Counted from the stretch's first letter, positions 21,576 through 32,350 are shown. The stretch: DNA of 64,000 bases from Semisulcospira habei (GCA_036245525.1 BTPG01000004.1:212142616-212206615), one strand, 5' to 3'. The notes: generated from the letters alone by a model not told the origin. Program-made: numbers and translations.

Positions 21576-21689
21576 TTTATGCCAAGTGCAAAACTATTCT
21601 GATACTATCTTTGCCCTACACTAGTCGATCTGTTCCCAGAATGTTTGTAGTCTTTATGGAATAGGTGCCGACTTAGAAAATGTTGATCT

Positions 21690-21903
21690 GAACGCATTCA
21701 GGGCCAGCTGACACAGACTGTGTTTCTGCAAATCTTCGTTAGTTTTGAGACCAAAAATTTCTAGTGTCCCAAGAGCACAGATTCAAATGGTCTCAGCAAG
21801 AGGCATAGATCCTCATGGGCCCCCACAGTTGTGGGGGCCCATGAGGATCTATGCCTCTTGCATGTGGGAGGCATTCACGTTTTCTCAGCACTAAATTGGT
21901 TAA
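21690..21903. mobile_element. Hairpin MITE, family D
   Basis: Perfect core GGGCCCCCACAGTTGTGGGGGCCC inside GCAAGAGGCATAGATCCTCAT and its inverse. Right border AAATTGGTTAA; the left edge is uncertain. Confidence 0.7.
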
Positions 21904-21914
21904 GGTTCACTGTT

Positions 21915-22534
21915 TTAACCCCTTCACTGCCACTGTACTATAGTGCACATCTGTGCCACTGTACTATAGTGCACATCTGTGCCACTGTACTATAGTGCAC
22001 ATCTGTGCCACTGTACTATAGTGCACATCTGTGCCACTGTACTATAGTGCACATCTGTGCCACTGTACTATAGTGCACATCTGTGCCACTGTACTAGTGC
22101 CATCTGTGCCACTGTATATGTACTATTGCACCTGTGCCACTGTACTATATTGCACATCTGTGCCACTGTACTATATTGCACATCTGTGCCACTGTACTAT
22201 ATTGCACGTCTGTGCCACTGTACTATATTGCACATCTGTGCCACTGTACTATATTGCACATCTGTGCCACTGTACTATATTGCACATCTGTGCCACTGTA
22301 CTATATTGCACGTCTGTGCCACTGTACTATATTGCACATCTGTGCCACTGTACTATATTGCACATCTGAAATCTATGTCAATTCAGCGTGAGAAAGCTCT
22401 AGCCTTCCCACGAACAAAACGGCTTCACCAAGAGGCATAGACGCTCATGAGTCCCTGCAAATGCAAGGGCTCATGAGGATTTGTACCCCTTGCACTAGTG
22501 TGGCATCTATTTTTCTTGGCAGTGAAGTGGTTAA
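21915..22534. mobile_element. Family D TTAA MITE carrying an expanded 26-bp minisatellite
   Basis: TTAACCCCTTCACTGCC at the left, GGCAGTGAAGTGGTTAA at the right. The hairpin core CAAGAGGCATAGACGCTCAT with inverse is at about 22428-22492. Between them lies the minisatellite at 21936-22371, which ends in the CTGAAATCTATGTC segment seen in another family D copy at about 62650. Confidence 0.78.
21936..22371 (+). repeat. 26-bp minisatellite, about 16-17 units
   Basis: The unit reads GCCACTGTACTATA-(G/T)-TGCACATCTGT. It shows an early block with TATAGTG and a later block with TATATTG, plus two short or variant units near 22090-22135. Ile/Leu/Cys/His repeat ORFs across it are an artefact of the 26-bp period. 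Confidence 0.92.
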
Positions 22535-22561
22535 TCGTGTAATGATGAGATTGTTTTCCAG

Positions 22562-22638
22562 CTGCCAGCAGATCCACTAGTCATACCAGCGTGCCATCCA
22601 GCCAGACCAGTAACATGCTGGCTCCACCATCACAGGAT
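22562..22638 (+). CDS. Sec16: Sec16 coding exon: Ser/Thr linker
   Basis: The acceptor TTGTTTTCCAG is followed by CT, completing a phase-1 alanine codon. Encodes A-ASRSTSHTSVPSSQTSNM and LAPPSQD, leaving in phase 0 before GTAAGT. Low complexity, as expected between the YVDVLNP and SLSRE blocks. The call rests on canonical splice sites and on phase agreement with both neighbours. Confidence 0.72.
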
Positions 22639-22673
22639 GTAAGTACTGCAGCTAGAGTGCACTGTCAAATTTA

Positions 22674-22810
22674 ACCCCTTTATGCAGGCATCCACAGGTA
22701 CTGTTTACACAAAGGGGGATTGACCCATTGGCTGTGGGCAACATTAGTGTGTGTGGTGACTGGTAGGAATCACTTGACAAACACTTCTAACGACAGCCAG
22801 AGGGTTAACT
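22674..22810. repeat. Family G and family F palindromes, adjacent
   Basis: AACCCCTTTATGCAGG with a TACTGTTTACAC centre is followed by CCATTGGCTGTGGGCAAC, answered by CGACAGCCAGAGGGTTAA. Confidence 0.5.
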
Positions 22811-22877
22811 GTGAATGGAGTGAATTGCTCAGTGGATGCGCAGTGTCGTTTTGTTGGTCCCGTAGCTCAGTTACCTA

Positions 22878-22940
22878 ACCCCTTTGTGTATGCAGCTATC
22901 GGTGCTGATGACAGTACTGATGGCTGCATGCGCATGGGCA
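22878..22940. repeat. Short palindromic MITE, family G
   Basis: TAACCCCTTTGTGTATGCAG is loosely inverse to CTGCATGCGCATGGG around GACAGTACTGATGG. Confidence 0.5.
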
Positions 22941-23076
22941 TTGATTCCTGTCTGATCTTGTATGTAACAGTGTGTGTAAGGTAATGCAGTATTTTGTGCA
23001 TTTTGACACTGGCTGATTTGGCTGTTCTGATTCACGCCTATTTTCATTACTGTGTGTGTGTATGGGATTTTTTACC

Positions 23077-23295
23077 CTAACCCATGTCAAATGTGTGTGT
23101 GTGTGAAATAAGTTTGACTAAAATAGTTCAAGTGTGGTGCCAGGATAGCTTGGCGCCTCTAGGCACCAAGCTATTCTGGCACCATCCTTGAACAAAAACC
23201 ATTGGTCTATATCCTTATCTGTAAGTACTATAATGTAGCTTGCATGTGGCAGTGTACAAATTTGAAGCTTTTAGCCTCAGTATGATATGGGTTAA
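23077..23295. mobile_element. TTAA hairpin MITE, family C
   Basis: CTAACCCATGTCAAATGTG at the left, CAGTATGATATGGGTTAA at the right, and the ATAGCTTGGCGCC stem with its inverse. Confidence 0.78.
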
Positions 23296-23427
23296 GAGTC
23301 AGAACAATAGGTTCAAAATCATAGACCAGCACACAGATATTTTAAGTGAAGGCTTTTGACTAATACATGTCAGCGTGTGAATCTTTTTATCTTTGATATG
23401 TTCATTTTGGCTGCATGAACTTAGCCC

Positions 23428-23463
23428 TCCCGCCCCCCTCCCCCCCCCCCCCCCTTCCCCCTC

Positions 23464-23494
<31 letters not shown>

Positions 23495-23496
23495 TT
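23428..23496. repeat. Poly-C / poly-A / (AT)n composite tract
   Basis: A C-rich run passes into an A run and then TATATATA. Confidence 0.85.
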
Positions 23497-23814
23497 CTTT
23501 ACTTTAAACAAAGGCGTCGCCCAAAGCCAAAAATGCACTCAATCAGATTAGCTCCAAGGGATGTAATTTTTCATTTCAATTCTGAGAATGCTCTGCTGTA
23601 CTAATGCCATGGAATTCCAGGCTGGTAAGCTTGATTTGTGTCATCAGGACATCAGCTGCCCTTTATGTGACTGCATCACTCACCTGATCTAAAAGGAGAG
23701 GGTAGTAGGAGAGAAGGAATGACAGACCTATCATTTTGAGCCTTCCACTGAACACCTACTGCATAAAGCAATAGGGACTACCCCCAATCTGCTGGAGGAT
23801 ATCCAGCCATCATC

Positions 23815-23897
23815 CCCAAGCTATTCTGACACTACCCTTGAACTATTTTAGTCAAACTTATTTCACACACTGGTGTATTCCAAATGATTTGAGTTAA
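23815..23897. mobile_element. Right half of a family C MITE
   Basis: CCAAGCTATTCTGACACTAC to GGTGTATTCCAAATGATTTG and GTTAA. The left half is missing, so the hairpin cannot form here. Confidence 0.65.
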
Positions 23898-24109
23898 GGA
23901 TCACCGTGAAAAAAAACCCAGGGTTGGTTGGATTGCAGTAAACACACAATTATTTCATTTGGGCTGGCCTTGTGGTTTTTTCATGGAATTGTCTGCGTGC
24001 AATATTGTCTTAGGGTTTGAACTAATGCTGGCATGATAGAGTTCAAGTAAATGTATGTAAATGTAAGTAATGCCATATTGATGGTATTTGATTCATTGGT
24101 ATTTGCAGG

Positions 24110-24115
24110 ATGATG
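24110..24115 (+). CDS. Sec16: Candidate Sec16 6-nt microexon (Asp-Asp)
   Basis: A TGGTATTTGCAG acceptor is followed by GATGAT and immediately by a strong donor GTAAGTAAG. Both flanking introns would be phase 0, so inclusion adds Asp-Asp between SQD and LSRSSS without changing frame, and skipping is equally in frame. Inferred from splice signals only; chance occurrence is possible. Confidence 0.35.
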
Positions 24116-24280
24116 TAAGTAAGACAGGGCTTGCGGTGTGGTATGTTGAGAGATACATGTATTATGAAATAAAATAAAAATGTACTGTTGTGACATCACA
24201 TGCCACAGTCGTTACATCTGTCTTGTGTGTGTATGTTGTCTAACACCAAAGGTAATCCAAACACGAAAAAAAAAAGTTCA

Positions 24281-24360
24281 TTAACTCATTCACAGCCAAC
24301 CGCATCCAGATGCACGGCATAAGCCGCGCATCCGGATGCGGCTGGCCATGAATGAGTTAA
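24281..24360. mobile_element. TTAA perfect palindrome MITE, family E
   Basis: TTAACTCATTCACAGCCAAC to GGCTGGCCATGAATGAGTTAA. The centre is GGCATAAGCCGCGCATCCGG. About 80 bp. Confidence 0.8.
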
Positions 24361-24721
24361 TGCATATTACATTATGATATGCATGTGACCGTATCTGCAT
24401 TTTAATGTAATTTGCTGACAACAACTTCTACAGATACAAACTGTAATTGTAAAGTACGTGTGACTAAGGTCATTATTAATGTTGGTGCCTCATTTCTGTC
24501 CTTCGGTGTTACCGATGGGCTGATTTGAACTTTGAAGTGAGTCCTACCGAGTCTTCGAGAATTTGTTTCGTTGGTGATACAAATTAAGTTTATTTTACGA
24601 TTTCAGAAGGATTTTAAATTTTGAGTCGTCTTTGTGGGCAAGCAGTACATTGTAACCTGTAAACTGTAATCAATGCAGTGATAATTATTTAATGATTATG
24701 AGTTCAAAGTGGACACTTTTA

Positions 24722-24935
24722 ATTAACTCTTAACGTCTGGGACATGCTGCCACAGGATGTGAATCAACCATGATAGTTCAAGGGTGGTGTCAGAACAGCT
24801 TTGCGCCTGTAGGCGCCAAGCTGTTCCGACACCACCCTTGAGCTATCATGGTATATGTCTCCAGAACTGTGACGTAGACCTCAAAAGATACCTAAAGAAA
24901 TTGACAATTACACCCACCTCGATGTAATCAGTTAA
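24722..24935. mobile_element. TTAA hairpin MITE, family B
   Basis: TTAACTCTTAACG at the left, TGTAATCAGTTAA at the right. The stem ACCATGATAGTTCAAGGGTG with its inverse. Confidence 0.75.
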
Positions 24936-25711
24936 AGAGGTAGGAAGAATTTATTGTGAAAAAGACGGTCATATTATAAAACATGAACAGGATAGATTCA
25001 GAAGTGTTCTGTTCTTGATTTTGCAGCAGTGATATCCAAAATCCACAGACCATAATTGTTAGACGCCGGTAGTAACATTTACTAAGTTGTACAGTACTGT
25101 TGTTTGCTTGCTGCGATTCATGTGCATCTTTCTTGCATTTCACCGTTTTAGTCCCTCTGTTTTCTGTGTTCAACTTCACCACCCTGACCTAATAGTTGTA
25201 TTTTTGCAACACATTTTCTCTGTGAAACAAGCTCAGGGCAGTGTTTTGCGTGTTCCTTTGCACATTTTTACACACGTATTTGCGGCCCTTAAATCTTTGG
25301 GAAAAAAACCCCAAAATTAGAAAGCTTGGTGAAAATTGTCTCGCTGAAATATTGCAGATAAGAATATTACATTGTGTGTCTGCAGGAGTGGTCAGTTACC
25401 TGCAGTTCAGTTGCATGTTAAAGGGGGTATAGACCTTTTTATTTAAAATAAAATAAAATCATAAAGCACCAACAGGAAATTTTGCTTTCCAGATACTGAA
25501 AACCAAAATAAACCATATTGATAGATATAGTATACAAATCACTCAACTCTGGAAAGACATCTCTCCTGACTGTCATCAATATAGCCCACATTAACAATAA
25601 CCCACCCTGCCCTGTTAAAGGCAAAAGTTAGTGAAGCGCAATTTTCATTGTCTTTTGCCTCCACAGCACTTTCCAAGAGAGAGAGAAAAAAAGTTGTGTT
25701 GCTATTTCAGC

Positions 25712-25926
25712 AGTAACCCATTTAGCCCCGATGCCCTACAGCAGGGGATGGATGGACCATGATAATTCAAGGGTAGTACCAGATTAGCTTGGCGCCTTCG
25801 GGCGCCAAGCTAATCTGGCACTACCCTTGAATTATCATGGTCCATCCATCTCCTGCAGCTGGTACATAATTGTTAAGTGACACCTCCCAAATATAGGAAA
25901 TGTGGCCTTGGGGCTAAATGGGTTAA
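25712..25926. mobile_element. TTAA hairpin MITE, family A
   Basis: TAACCCATTTAGCCCCGATG to GGGGCTAAATGGGTTAA. Long stem around TTCGGGCGCCAAGC. It lies about 35 bp before the SLSRE exon. Confidence 0.82.
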
Positions 25927-25961
25927 AAAATGAACCCATGGTGTGGTGGTGTGTTTTCCAG

Positions 25962-26021
25962 CTGTCTCGCTCGAGCTCTCTCAGCTCTTTGTCTCGCGAG
26001 ATTCAGCAGCTAACAATGAAG
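25962..26021 (+). CDS. Sec16: Sec16 coding exon: LSRSSSLSSLSRE block
   Basis: Twenty codons, LSRSSSLSSLSREIQQLTMK, with phase 0 at both ends (acceptor TGTTTTCCAG, donor GTAAAA). The LSRxSSxSSLSRE motif is a conserved serine-rich landmark near the C-terminus of animal Sec16A. The short exon size and agreement in phase with the final exon make the call firm. Confidence 0.87.
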
Positions 26022-26326
26022 GTAAAAGAAGACTTCTGCTAGACTTCCACAGCACTTTCTCTCAGTACTCACCCACTAAAGGTGCCAGACTGTACTGCCG
26101 TAATAACACACTGTTCCAGTTCTGTATTTATCTGTAACCGGTCCCTACCAGTTCTAGTTATTTGGAACCAGTTTGTAACCAGTTCTAGTTATGGAGGGTC
26201 GGATGTTGCTGGTTTTGTGTCAGATCATCATACAAATGGTGGTGAACGGTGATTTCTAATGTGTTTATGATTTATGGGTCGATTTCAATTGTCCCAGTAC
26301 CGAGAACATTTTTACGAAGAGGTTTA

Positions 26327-27111
26327 TTGGCTCAAGCACCATAGCAAAGTGAGTCAATGTAATGGGCCAGCAGTTGTCTGTCCAGTGTCTGTAGACAAAA
26401 CTTTAACTGGTGGCATTTTCTCTGAAGCTATTCAAGCTATAATCTTCACATTTGGCCCAAGGGTACTTTGTGGCAAGACCTATCTAAACATACCAATTTC
26501 AGTGACCTTGCTCAAAGGTCAAGGTCACAGGGGTCTAGAAATAGGTCAGAAATAGCCATATCTCAAGTACTTTTTTCAACTTCAAACTCAAAATTGGCAC
26601 AGAGATACCTGATGGTAGGACATTTCTATGCCTACTAATACGGCGAACCCCTTGGAAAGGTCAAGGGTCACATGAGATCCAGAAATAGGTCAAAATTGCA
26701 ATATTTTCAGATATTTTTCTTCCCCTCAAATAACTTCAAACTGAAACTTGGTACAGAGATACCTGATGGTAAGACCTTTCTATACATACTAATTTGGCTG
26801 ACCCCAGCGGTAAGGTCAAGGGTCACAGGAGGTCCAGAAATTAAAAAAATAGTGATATTTTTACAAAAACTGTTTTTTTTTTTCTTTTTTTCTTTTGAGT
26901 GAGGGGGGGGGGGGGGGGGGGGGGCAAATACTATCTTCAACTTGGTACAGAGATATCTGATGGAAAGACCTTTCTATGCATGCTAATTTGGAAAGGTCAA
27001 AGGCCACAAGAGGTTGACAAATGTTTTAGAAATTCCTACTTTTAGACACAATTTAGTTTTTAGTGTTCAATCAGCAATGACTGTGAGCCATAAAGGCTTT
27101 GCCATTCTTGT
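26327..27111 (+). repeat. 1.5-kb repeat family, shorter copy 2
   Basis: Starts TTGGCTCAAGCACCATAGC and ends GAGCCATAAAGGCTTTGCC. About four internal units with GATACCTGATGGTA and AAAGGTCAAGGGTCAC. A poly-G run at 26898-26924 interrupts it. Confidence 0.75.
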
Positions 27112-27289
27112 GCTGAGCATTTTTTAGAAGTGGCGTGACTTTTGTCTTCTATAATAATAGAAGTGTTTGCTGAGTCGTGATTGTACATGTGTAAAGAAAG
27201 AGCCCCAAAGCCTGGTTAGTGCGTGTCAAAATAATTTGTCTGTAAATGTCAGAAACCACCAACTTCAACTACCAGATTCTTCTACAGCA

Positions 27290-27462
27290 GAACCTGTTTT
27301 GAGCAACAACCTTTTTCAATGGAAATCTTGAAGGGCAAAAAAAAATGTCGCCTGTCATTAAAGGCCGTCATTTAGGGGGTCACAAGTACAGCCACCTAAA
27401 TGAAGGTCTTTAATGACAGGGGGTCTCGCATAAGGCTGGTCACTGAAAACAAGTTCTGCTGT
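27290..27462. repeat. Family I inverted repeat
   Basis: CAGCAGAACCTGTTTTGAGC at the left and CACTGAAAACAAGTTCTGCTG at the right, with inner CGCCTGTCATTAAAGG and its inverse. It contains the uninterrupted GGTCTTTAATGACAGG site. Confidence 0.72.
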
Positions 27463-27625
27463 ATTCATATTCCATTTATTACATGCATGTGTTGCTAGTT
27501 CCACCTAGCTTGTTGTGTGTTTTACAGCTGGTTCCCGTGTTCATGTTTGAAACTATTACCACGTACTGTTGTACCTGCATATACTGCTGTGTAAAGCGTT
27601 GCTACTAACACATTTGATTAGACCA

Positions 27626-27827
27626 ACTAACCCCTAGGCTGCATTTCCCAAATTTTGGAAGTGCGATGACTGTGCCGGTTGCAGGAGGTGGAGCGACCAT
27701 GATAATTCAAGGGTAGTGCCAGATTAGCTTGGCGCTGTCAGGCACCAAGCTAATCTGGCACTACCCTTGAATTATCATGGTCGATCCATCTCCTGCTGTA
27801 GTCCGTCGGGGCTAGATGGGGTAATCT
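27626..27827. mobile_element. Hairpin MITE, family A
   Basis: CTAACCCCTAGGCTGC to GGGGCTAGATGGGGTAA. The stem GACCATGATAATTCAAGGGT and its inverse. Confidence 0.78.
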
Positions 27828-27844
27828 TGTTTGTTATTTGTATG

Positions 27845-27935
27845 ATATTTTGTGATTTTGGGCCTTACCTTAGAGCCATGTGGCCCAACATTTCTGAGGC
27901 ATCGATTCCAAAATCACAGACCAGCACACAGTATG
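27845..27935. repeat. Family H inverted repeat
   Basis: TTTTGTGATTTTGGGCCTTA at the left and CCAAAATCACAGACCAGCAC at the right. Half copies lie at about 15477-15496 and 23318-23336; full copies at 35634, 38919 and 39857. Confidence 0.6.
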
Positions 27936-27989
27936 TTTAAAGCAGAGCTAGCCTGTGAAGGTGAAAGACTGTTTGTGAAATCCAAGATT

Positions 27990-28688
27990 TTTGCTTCACG
28001 TGCGATGGCAAAAGTGCGTGTTTGTATTGGGCCTCCTTTTTCTGTCTATCGTCCAATGCCTGTTGTCTTATATACTTTAACATTTTGTCAGAGATTCTTT
28101 AAGACACAGACTTCAAAATTGGCCCCAGGATACTTTGTGACGAAACCTTTCTAAACATACGAATTTGAGTGACCTCACTCAAAGTTGAAGGTCTCGGTGG
28201 TCAGGAAATAGGTCAAATATTGCCTGTTTTAACAAAAATTATCTGTATCAAATACTATTTTCAACTTCAAAGCAAACTTGATATACAGATACCTGATGAT
28301 AAGATCTTCCTGTGCAGACAGAATTGGGTGACCCCGCTCATATGTCAAGGGTCTCAAAAAGGCAGGAAATGCGTAATAAATGCCTTTTTCAAAATTATAA
28401 AATATAAGCTTTTGCTGGCACTTTTGCAAACAGTTTATTTAAATTTGGCAGAAGGCTAAGTTGGCTGACCTCTCGTAAAGGTCAAGGGACTTTGACAAAT
28501 GTGTGAAAAATGCACATTGACAAGATGTAAGATTTTACAGGTACTATTAGTATTTGACATTTAAACACCACCTCACATAAGTGACCTATCAGGAAGCTTA
28601 AGGTCAGAAAAGTTCATGGTCATAAAAGGTCAGACAAATGATGCAGATCAGTCATGCCCATGAGCCATGAGGGCTTTGCCATACTTGT
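27990..28688 (+). repeat. 1.5-kb repeat family, shorter copy 3
   Basis: Starts TTTGCTTCACGTGCGATGGC and ends GAGCCATGAGGGCTTTGCC. More diverged internal units with GATACCTGATGATAAGA and AAGGTCAAGGG. Confidence 0.7.
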
Positions 28689-29662
28689 CATTCAAATAAA
28701 GTTAAAAAAAAATCTTTTTACAGAAATGGACTTGCTGTCATGTGCCTTCACAGAATGGAGAGGTCTTTTGCTACTTGAAATATAATTTTGTCCGAAATTT
28801 CAACTTTTTGTCATTTTTTTCTTTCAAATCTTGTTCAGTTTATTAAGCAACAGCATTGTTTTAAAGACCTTTTCCCCTGTTTTAAGCTCACTTTTTGAAA
28901 TGCTTGATGAATTATATTGTGTGAGTACTGTGCATGCATTAGAATGGTTTGAACGTATTGTTCTGTTTGGCATTGTGCTTTTGCTGTATTGTTTATTATC
29001 ACAGTCAATAACACAGTAGTTATTATACAAAGTATTATCGGTACAGGGTATATTCAAAGCCTGTGACTTATAACATTGCATGTTTACCTACAGCTAGTTT
29101 CCAGTTCTCTATGTTTACAGTGTTGGTACTGAAGAAGTGCACTGATTTGTGTTTTACAGTTAGCTGGGAGATCAGCTTTCGGTCACTATACATACTATGT
29201 ATAAAATACTGTAATATGTATACAAGACCAATTCAAATCAGAAATGGCCTAGTTGATGAGCTCTCAAACAGTTTTTACAGGCAAGGAATTAGAAATTTGC
29301 CTGATTTTCTAGGCAAGCACTTGTGTCTAGGTTTCTGTCTGTAGGCATACTTTTCACATTATCATAGCTGGTACAGGTAAGATGCAGTATGCTGTTTTCA
29401 AGTTTTGCTTGGTAGACTTCTCTGACACAATGTATTTCCTTTCTAGGGTGCACACGTTGATTTTGGTAGTTCATGCATTGTGTACTAAAACAAAAATATT
29501 ACTTTATTAGCATATTCACCTTCAAGACTCCAAATTTGAGGGGCGGATCAGCCATCATAGTTCTTTAGTTATCATAGCTGATCCATCTCTCACAGCTGGT
29601 ACTGTAGTATGTACTAATGTAGTCTTTGGAAACACTCCTAAAGTTATGAGTCATAATGATAT

Positions 29663-29876
29663 GTAACCCTTTTAGCCCCAAGGTGCTATTTCTCAAATTT
29701 TGGAGGTGTTGCCCAACGACTGTATACTGGTTGTTGGAGATGGATTGATCATGATAATTCAAGGGTAGTGCCAGATGAGCTTGGCGCCTTCAGGCGCCAA
29801 GCTCATCTGACACTACCCTTGAATTATCATGATCAATCCATCTCCTGCTGCAGGGTCCCGGGGCTAAAAGGGTTAA
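29663..29876. mobile_element. TTAA hairpin MITE, family A
   Basis: TAACCCTTTTAGCCCCAAGG to CCCGGGGCTAAAAGGGTTAA. The stem TGATCATGATAATTCAAGGG and its inverse. A deleted hairpin remnant with TCAGCCATCATAGTT lies just upstream at 29547-29587. Confidence 0.82.
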
Positions 29877-29881
29877 AAGTG

Positions 29882-30062
29882 TTAAGGCCAGGATCCACAA
29901 TAAGCACTTATTGTGGATCTAAGCCTTGAGACCATTCAGAATTCTGAAAACTCCCTCCCAAAGTTTGAGTCATATAATAAGGCCTGAGATTGTTACGGTC
30001 TCGATCCACGTGCTGTACAACATTACTATGGATCCAGGCCTAAAAAGATCATTCTGAATTCT
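29882..30062. repeat. Double inverted repeat with GGATCCACAATAAGCACTTA
   Basis: AAGGCCAGGATCCACAATAA is followed by its inverse TTATTGTGGATCTAAGCCTT, then CAGAATTCTGAA. A diverged second version with ATGGATCCAGGCCT and TTCTGAATTCTGAA follows. Confidence 0.55.
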
Positions 30063-30321
30063 GAAGAGTGCTTTGGGCTATTGCTTTTGGTGGGAAATGG
30101 TGATTTGAGTGTACATATGTAGTTCTGGATGCACGTCCATTACTGTCATATTTCCATGGAGATTGGTATGTGTTACACGTACCCTGGCAAGCCAAGTAGC
30201 TTAAAAATTGATGTGATTTTGGACCTTGTGGATTGAAACTGTAACATCCTAAAGCACAGACACAGTTTTGTGAAACTGAAACATGATGAGGATGACTGCA
30301 ATGATGACTGTTGAGATGACA

Positions 30322-30411
30322 TTAACCTTTTGACTGTCAGTAGCACCTTTTTGTCACGATTCCTTCAGAAATCTTTGCGATAAAAATTGCGACCGACAGT
30401 CAGAGGTTTAA
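30322..30411. mobile_element. TTAA hairpin MITE, family F
   Basis: TTAACCTTTTGACTGTCAG at the left, CTGACAGTCAGAGGTTTAA-like inverse at the right (GACAGTCAGAGGTTTAA). Centre GATTCCTTCAGAAATC. Confidence 0.65.
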
Positions 30412-30495
30412 AAATGATGATGATGGTATGGCTGCAAGAACAGTCATGACAGTGATGAACGCAAATAACATTATTTTATTTTCCATTTGTTGCAG

Positions 30496-30669
30496 GCTCA
30501 GGAGTTTGGAGATTCTGACCCTGTACCCACCTCAGCTGTGAACACAAACCAGCCACCTGCACTGCCTATGTTGTTTAACCCTTCGCAGTTGTCACAGTCT
30601 GGGGGACAAGCAGCCAGTACTGCTGGGACGGGACTGAAGTATGGCAACCGTCGTGTCTACCCCAAGTGA
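30496..30669 (+). CDS. Sec16: Sec16 terminal coding exon with stop
   Basis: The acceptor CCATTTGTTGCAG leads in phase 0 into AQEFGDSDPVPTSAV, then PALPMLFNPSQLSQSGGQ and a basic end with LKYGNRRVYPK before TGA at 30667-30669. The FNPxQLxQ motif and the short basic C-terminus match the end of animal Sec16A. This fixes the 3' end of the coding region. Seven exons give 254 residues here; the ACE1 and central conserved domain of Sec16 would be encoded upstream of the window. Confidence 0.88.
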   Translation, partial: AQEFGDSDPVPTSAVNTNQPPALPMLFNPSQLSQSGGQAASTAGTGLKYGNRRVYPK

Positions 30670-31106
30670 TGACTTGTCTTTTTTAGTTGTGGAGTGAATT
30701 TTGTTTTAAATATCTGTTTTTCTCTGAAAAAGTGTACTGTTGCTCTACCAACTGTCTATGATTGTGAATAATAGCTGGTTTGTTTTTGTCACAGACACTT
30801 CCCCTCATCCACTTCTCTAACATGAAGATATGAGACCATACGATACTATATCTGACATGATAATATATGAGTATGTTTGGCTGTGTAGCCTGTATTTTAT
30901 TTTATATATTTCCTATTACCGTAAAGTAGTTGTCAAGTGAACTGGGATGTGAATCTAAAGCAGATAACTGTATGTGGTGGAATTATTCATTTGAAGACTG
31001 TCATGTCTGCACCAAGGGATGACTTATTTGGGGAGAGAGAGGGAGACTTGTCATACTTGTAGGGTGACAAAAATGTCATATTATCTTGTATGGAATGTGA
31101 GTGATG
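30670..31106 (+). other. Probable Sec16 3' UTR
   Basis: AT-rich, with no ORF and no recognised repeat. No canonical AATAAA is evident directly after the stop, so the transcript end cannot be placed. Confidence 0.45.
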
Positions 31107-31311
31107 TTAACCCTATTAGCCCCAAGGTCCCATTTCTCAAATTTTGGAGGTGTTGTCTAACGACTGTACCAGGAGATGGATTGATCATGATAATTCAAGG
31201 GTAGTGCCAGATGAGCTTGGCGCCTTAAGGCGCCAAGCTCATCTGGCACTACCCTTGAATTATCATGATCAATCATCTCCTGCTGCAGGGTCCTGGGGCT
31301 AAAAGGGTTAA
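31107..31311. mobile_element. TTAA hairpin MITE, family A
   Basis: TTAACCCTATTAGCCCCAAG to CTGGGGCTAAAAGGGTTAA. Very good stem around CGCCTTAAGGCG. It may lie in the Sec16 3' UTR. Confidence 0.82.
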
Positions 31312-31485
31312 AGGGGACTGAGTCAACACAACATTAGGGTCTAACACAACAGAATCAGCGTAAGGAATTTTTGAAATGGGAACAGTACTCAAATTGATTT
31401 CAGCATTTGTGTCTACTAGCTGATTTTCTTGTGTTTGACTACGCAATAAGGACCTATGTTGTGTTGACCTAGGGTCCCCTTTGAA
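31310..31485. repeat. Inverted repeat with AAAGGGGAC ends
   Basis: AAAGGGGACTGAGTCAACAC and GTGTTGACCTAGGGTCCCCTTT are terminal inverted arms around about 120 bp of unpaired sequence. It shares its first bases with the end of the preceding MITE. Confidence 0.6.
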
Positions 31486-32350
31486 GTAAATTTCCTTTTG
31501 CGAAATGGAGAGTCCTCATTAGTAAGGTCTTCCATAACTCGAGCTTTTTTTTTTTTTCAAACCGGTGGGTGCAGCGTTAACTGGCATTCTCTTCATTTTG
31601 CACATGTGCCTCTAACAGTTTAAGTAAATCTTTCACTTTGTAGTTAATATGTGTAGATGACATATATTCAGTGGTATGATCTTAGTGGTGTTCAGCCCTT
31701 TGAAAAGAAACATACTCGGTAGTAAGTCCAGCATATTCATGTTGGACTTTACTGTGTTTTGCCTTCAAAAGGCAGTATTAACTGTTAAATATGACAAAAT
31801 ACACACATACAAATGCAAAATACAAATTATCAGAAAACTTTGATGGTAATACATGAACTAACGCTATAAAAACTCACTGAAAAAAGTAGTTGAAAACAAA
31901 TTTGATCTTGCTTGAAATGGACTTCATGGTTAAGAAGAGAGATTACGTAGATGCTATTATAAAAAAGGAAGGCTAGATTGCTAAAAAACAAAAAAATCAG
32001 CTAGTAATGGTGATATTTTATGTCATAACAGACAAACATTAACTTTTGATTGTATTGAAAACTGTACAGTGAACTTAGAGTGATATTTTAATCAAAAGTA
32101 AGAGTAGTCCACCGATTATTTGACCAAAGTATGTATTTAAATTTAACTTGTCAGATTTTCAAATCACATTTCTTTTCTCAATTTAGTTTAATCTGATTTT
32201 TAACTTTCAAGACTCGGCCACTGACTTTCCACATGTGGAATTTAGTCAGTTCAAATTACTTTGCATGACCACATATTTCTCAGTGTTCATTGATACGATT
32301 GTGAAATTATTAATGAGTACTCAGGTAGGTGTGTGAGATGTTATGCCTCT
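31486..32350. other. AT-rich non-coding stretch
   Basis: No convincing ORF or exon and no clear repeat, apart from a short GTCCAGCATATTCATGTTGGAC palindrome near 31720. Confidence 0.5.

Noticed and set aside
22031..22440. Long overlapping ORFs reading CHCTILHICATVLY-like repeats
   Set aside because: All three frames stay open because the 26-bp minisatellite unit lacks stops; no independent evidence of a gene.
28169..28459. 96-residue ORF in the Sec16 intron
   Set aside because: Lies within a repeat copy; no splice support and no conserved motif.
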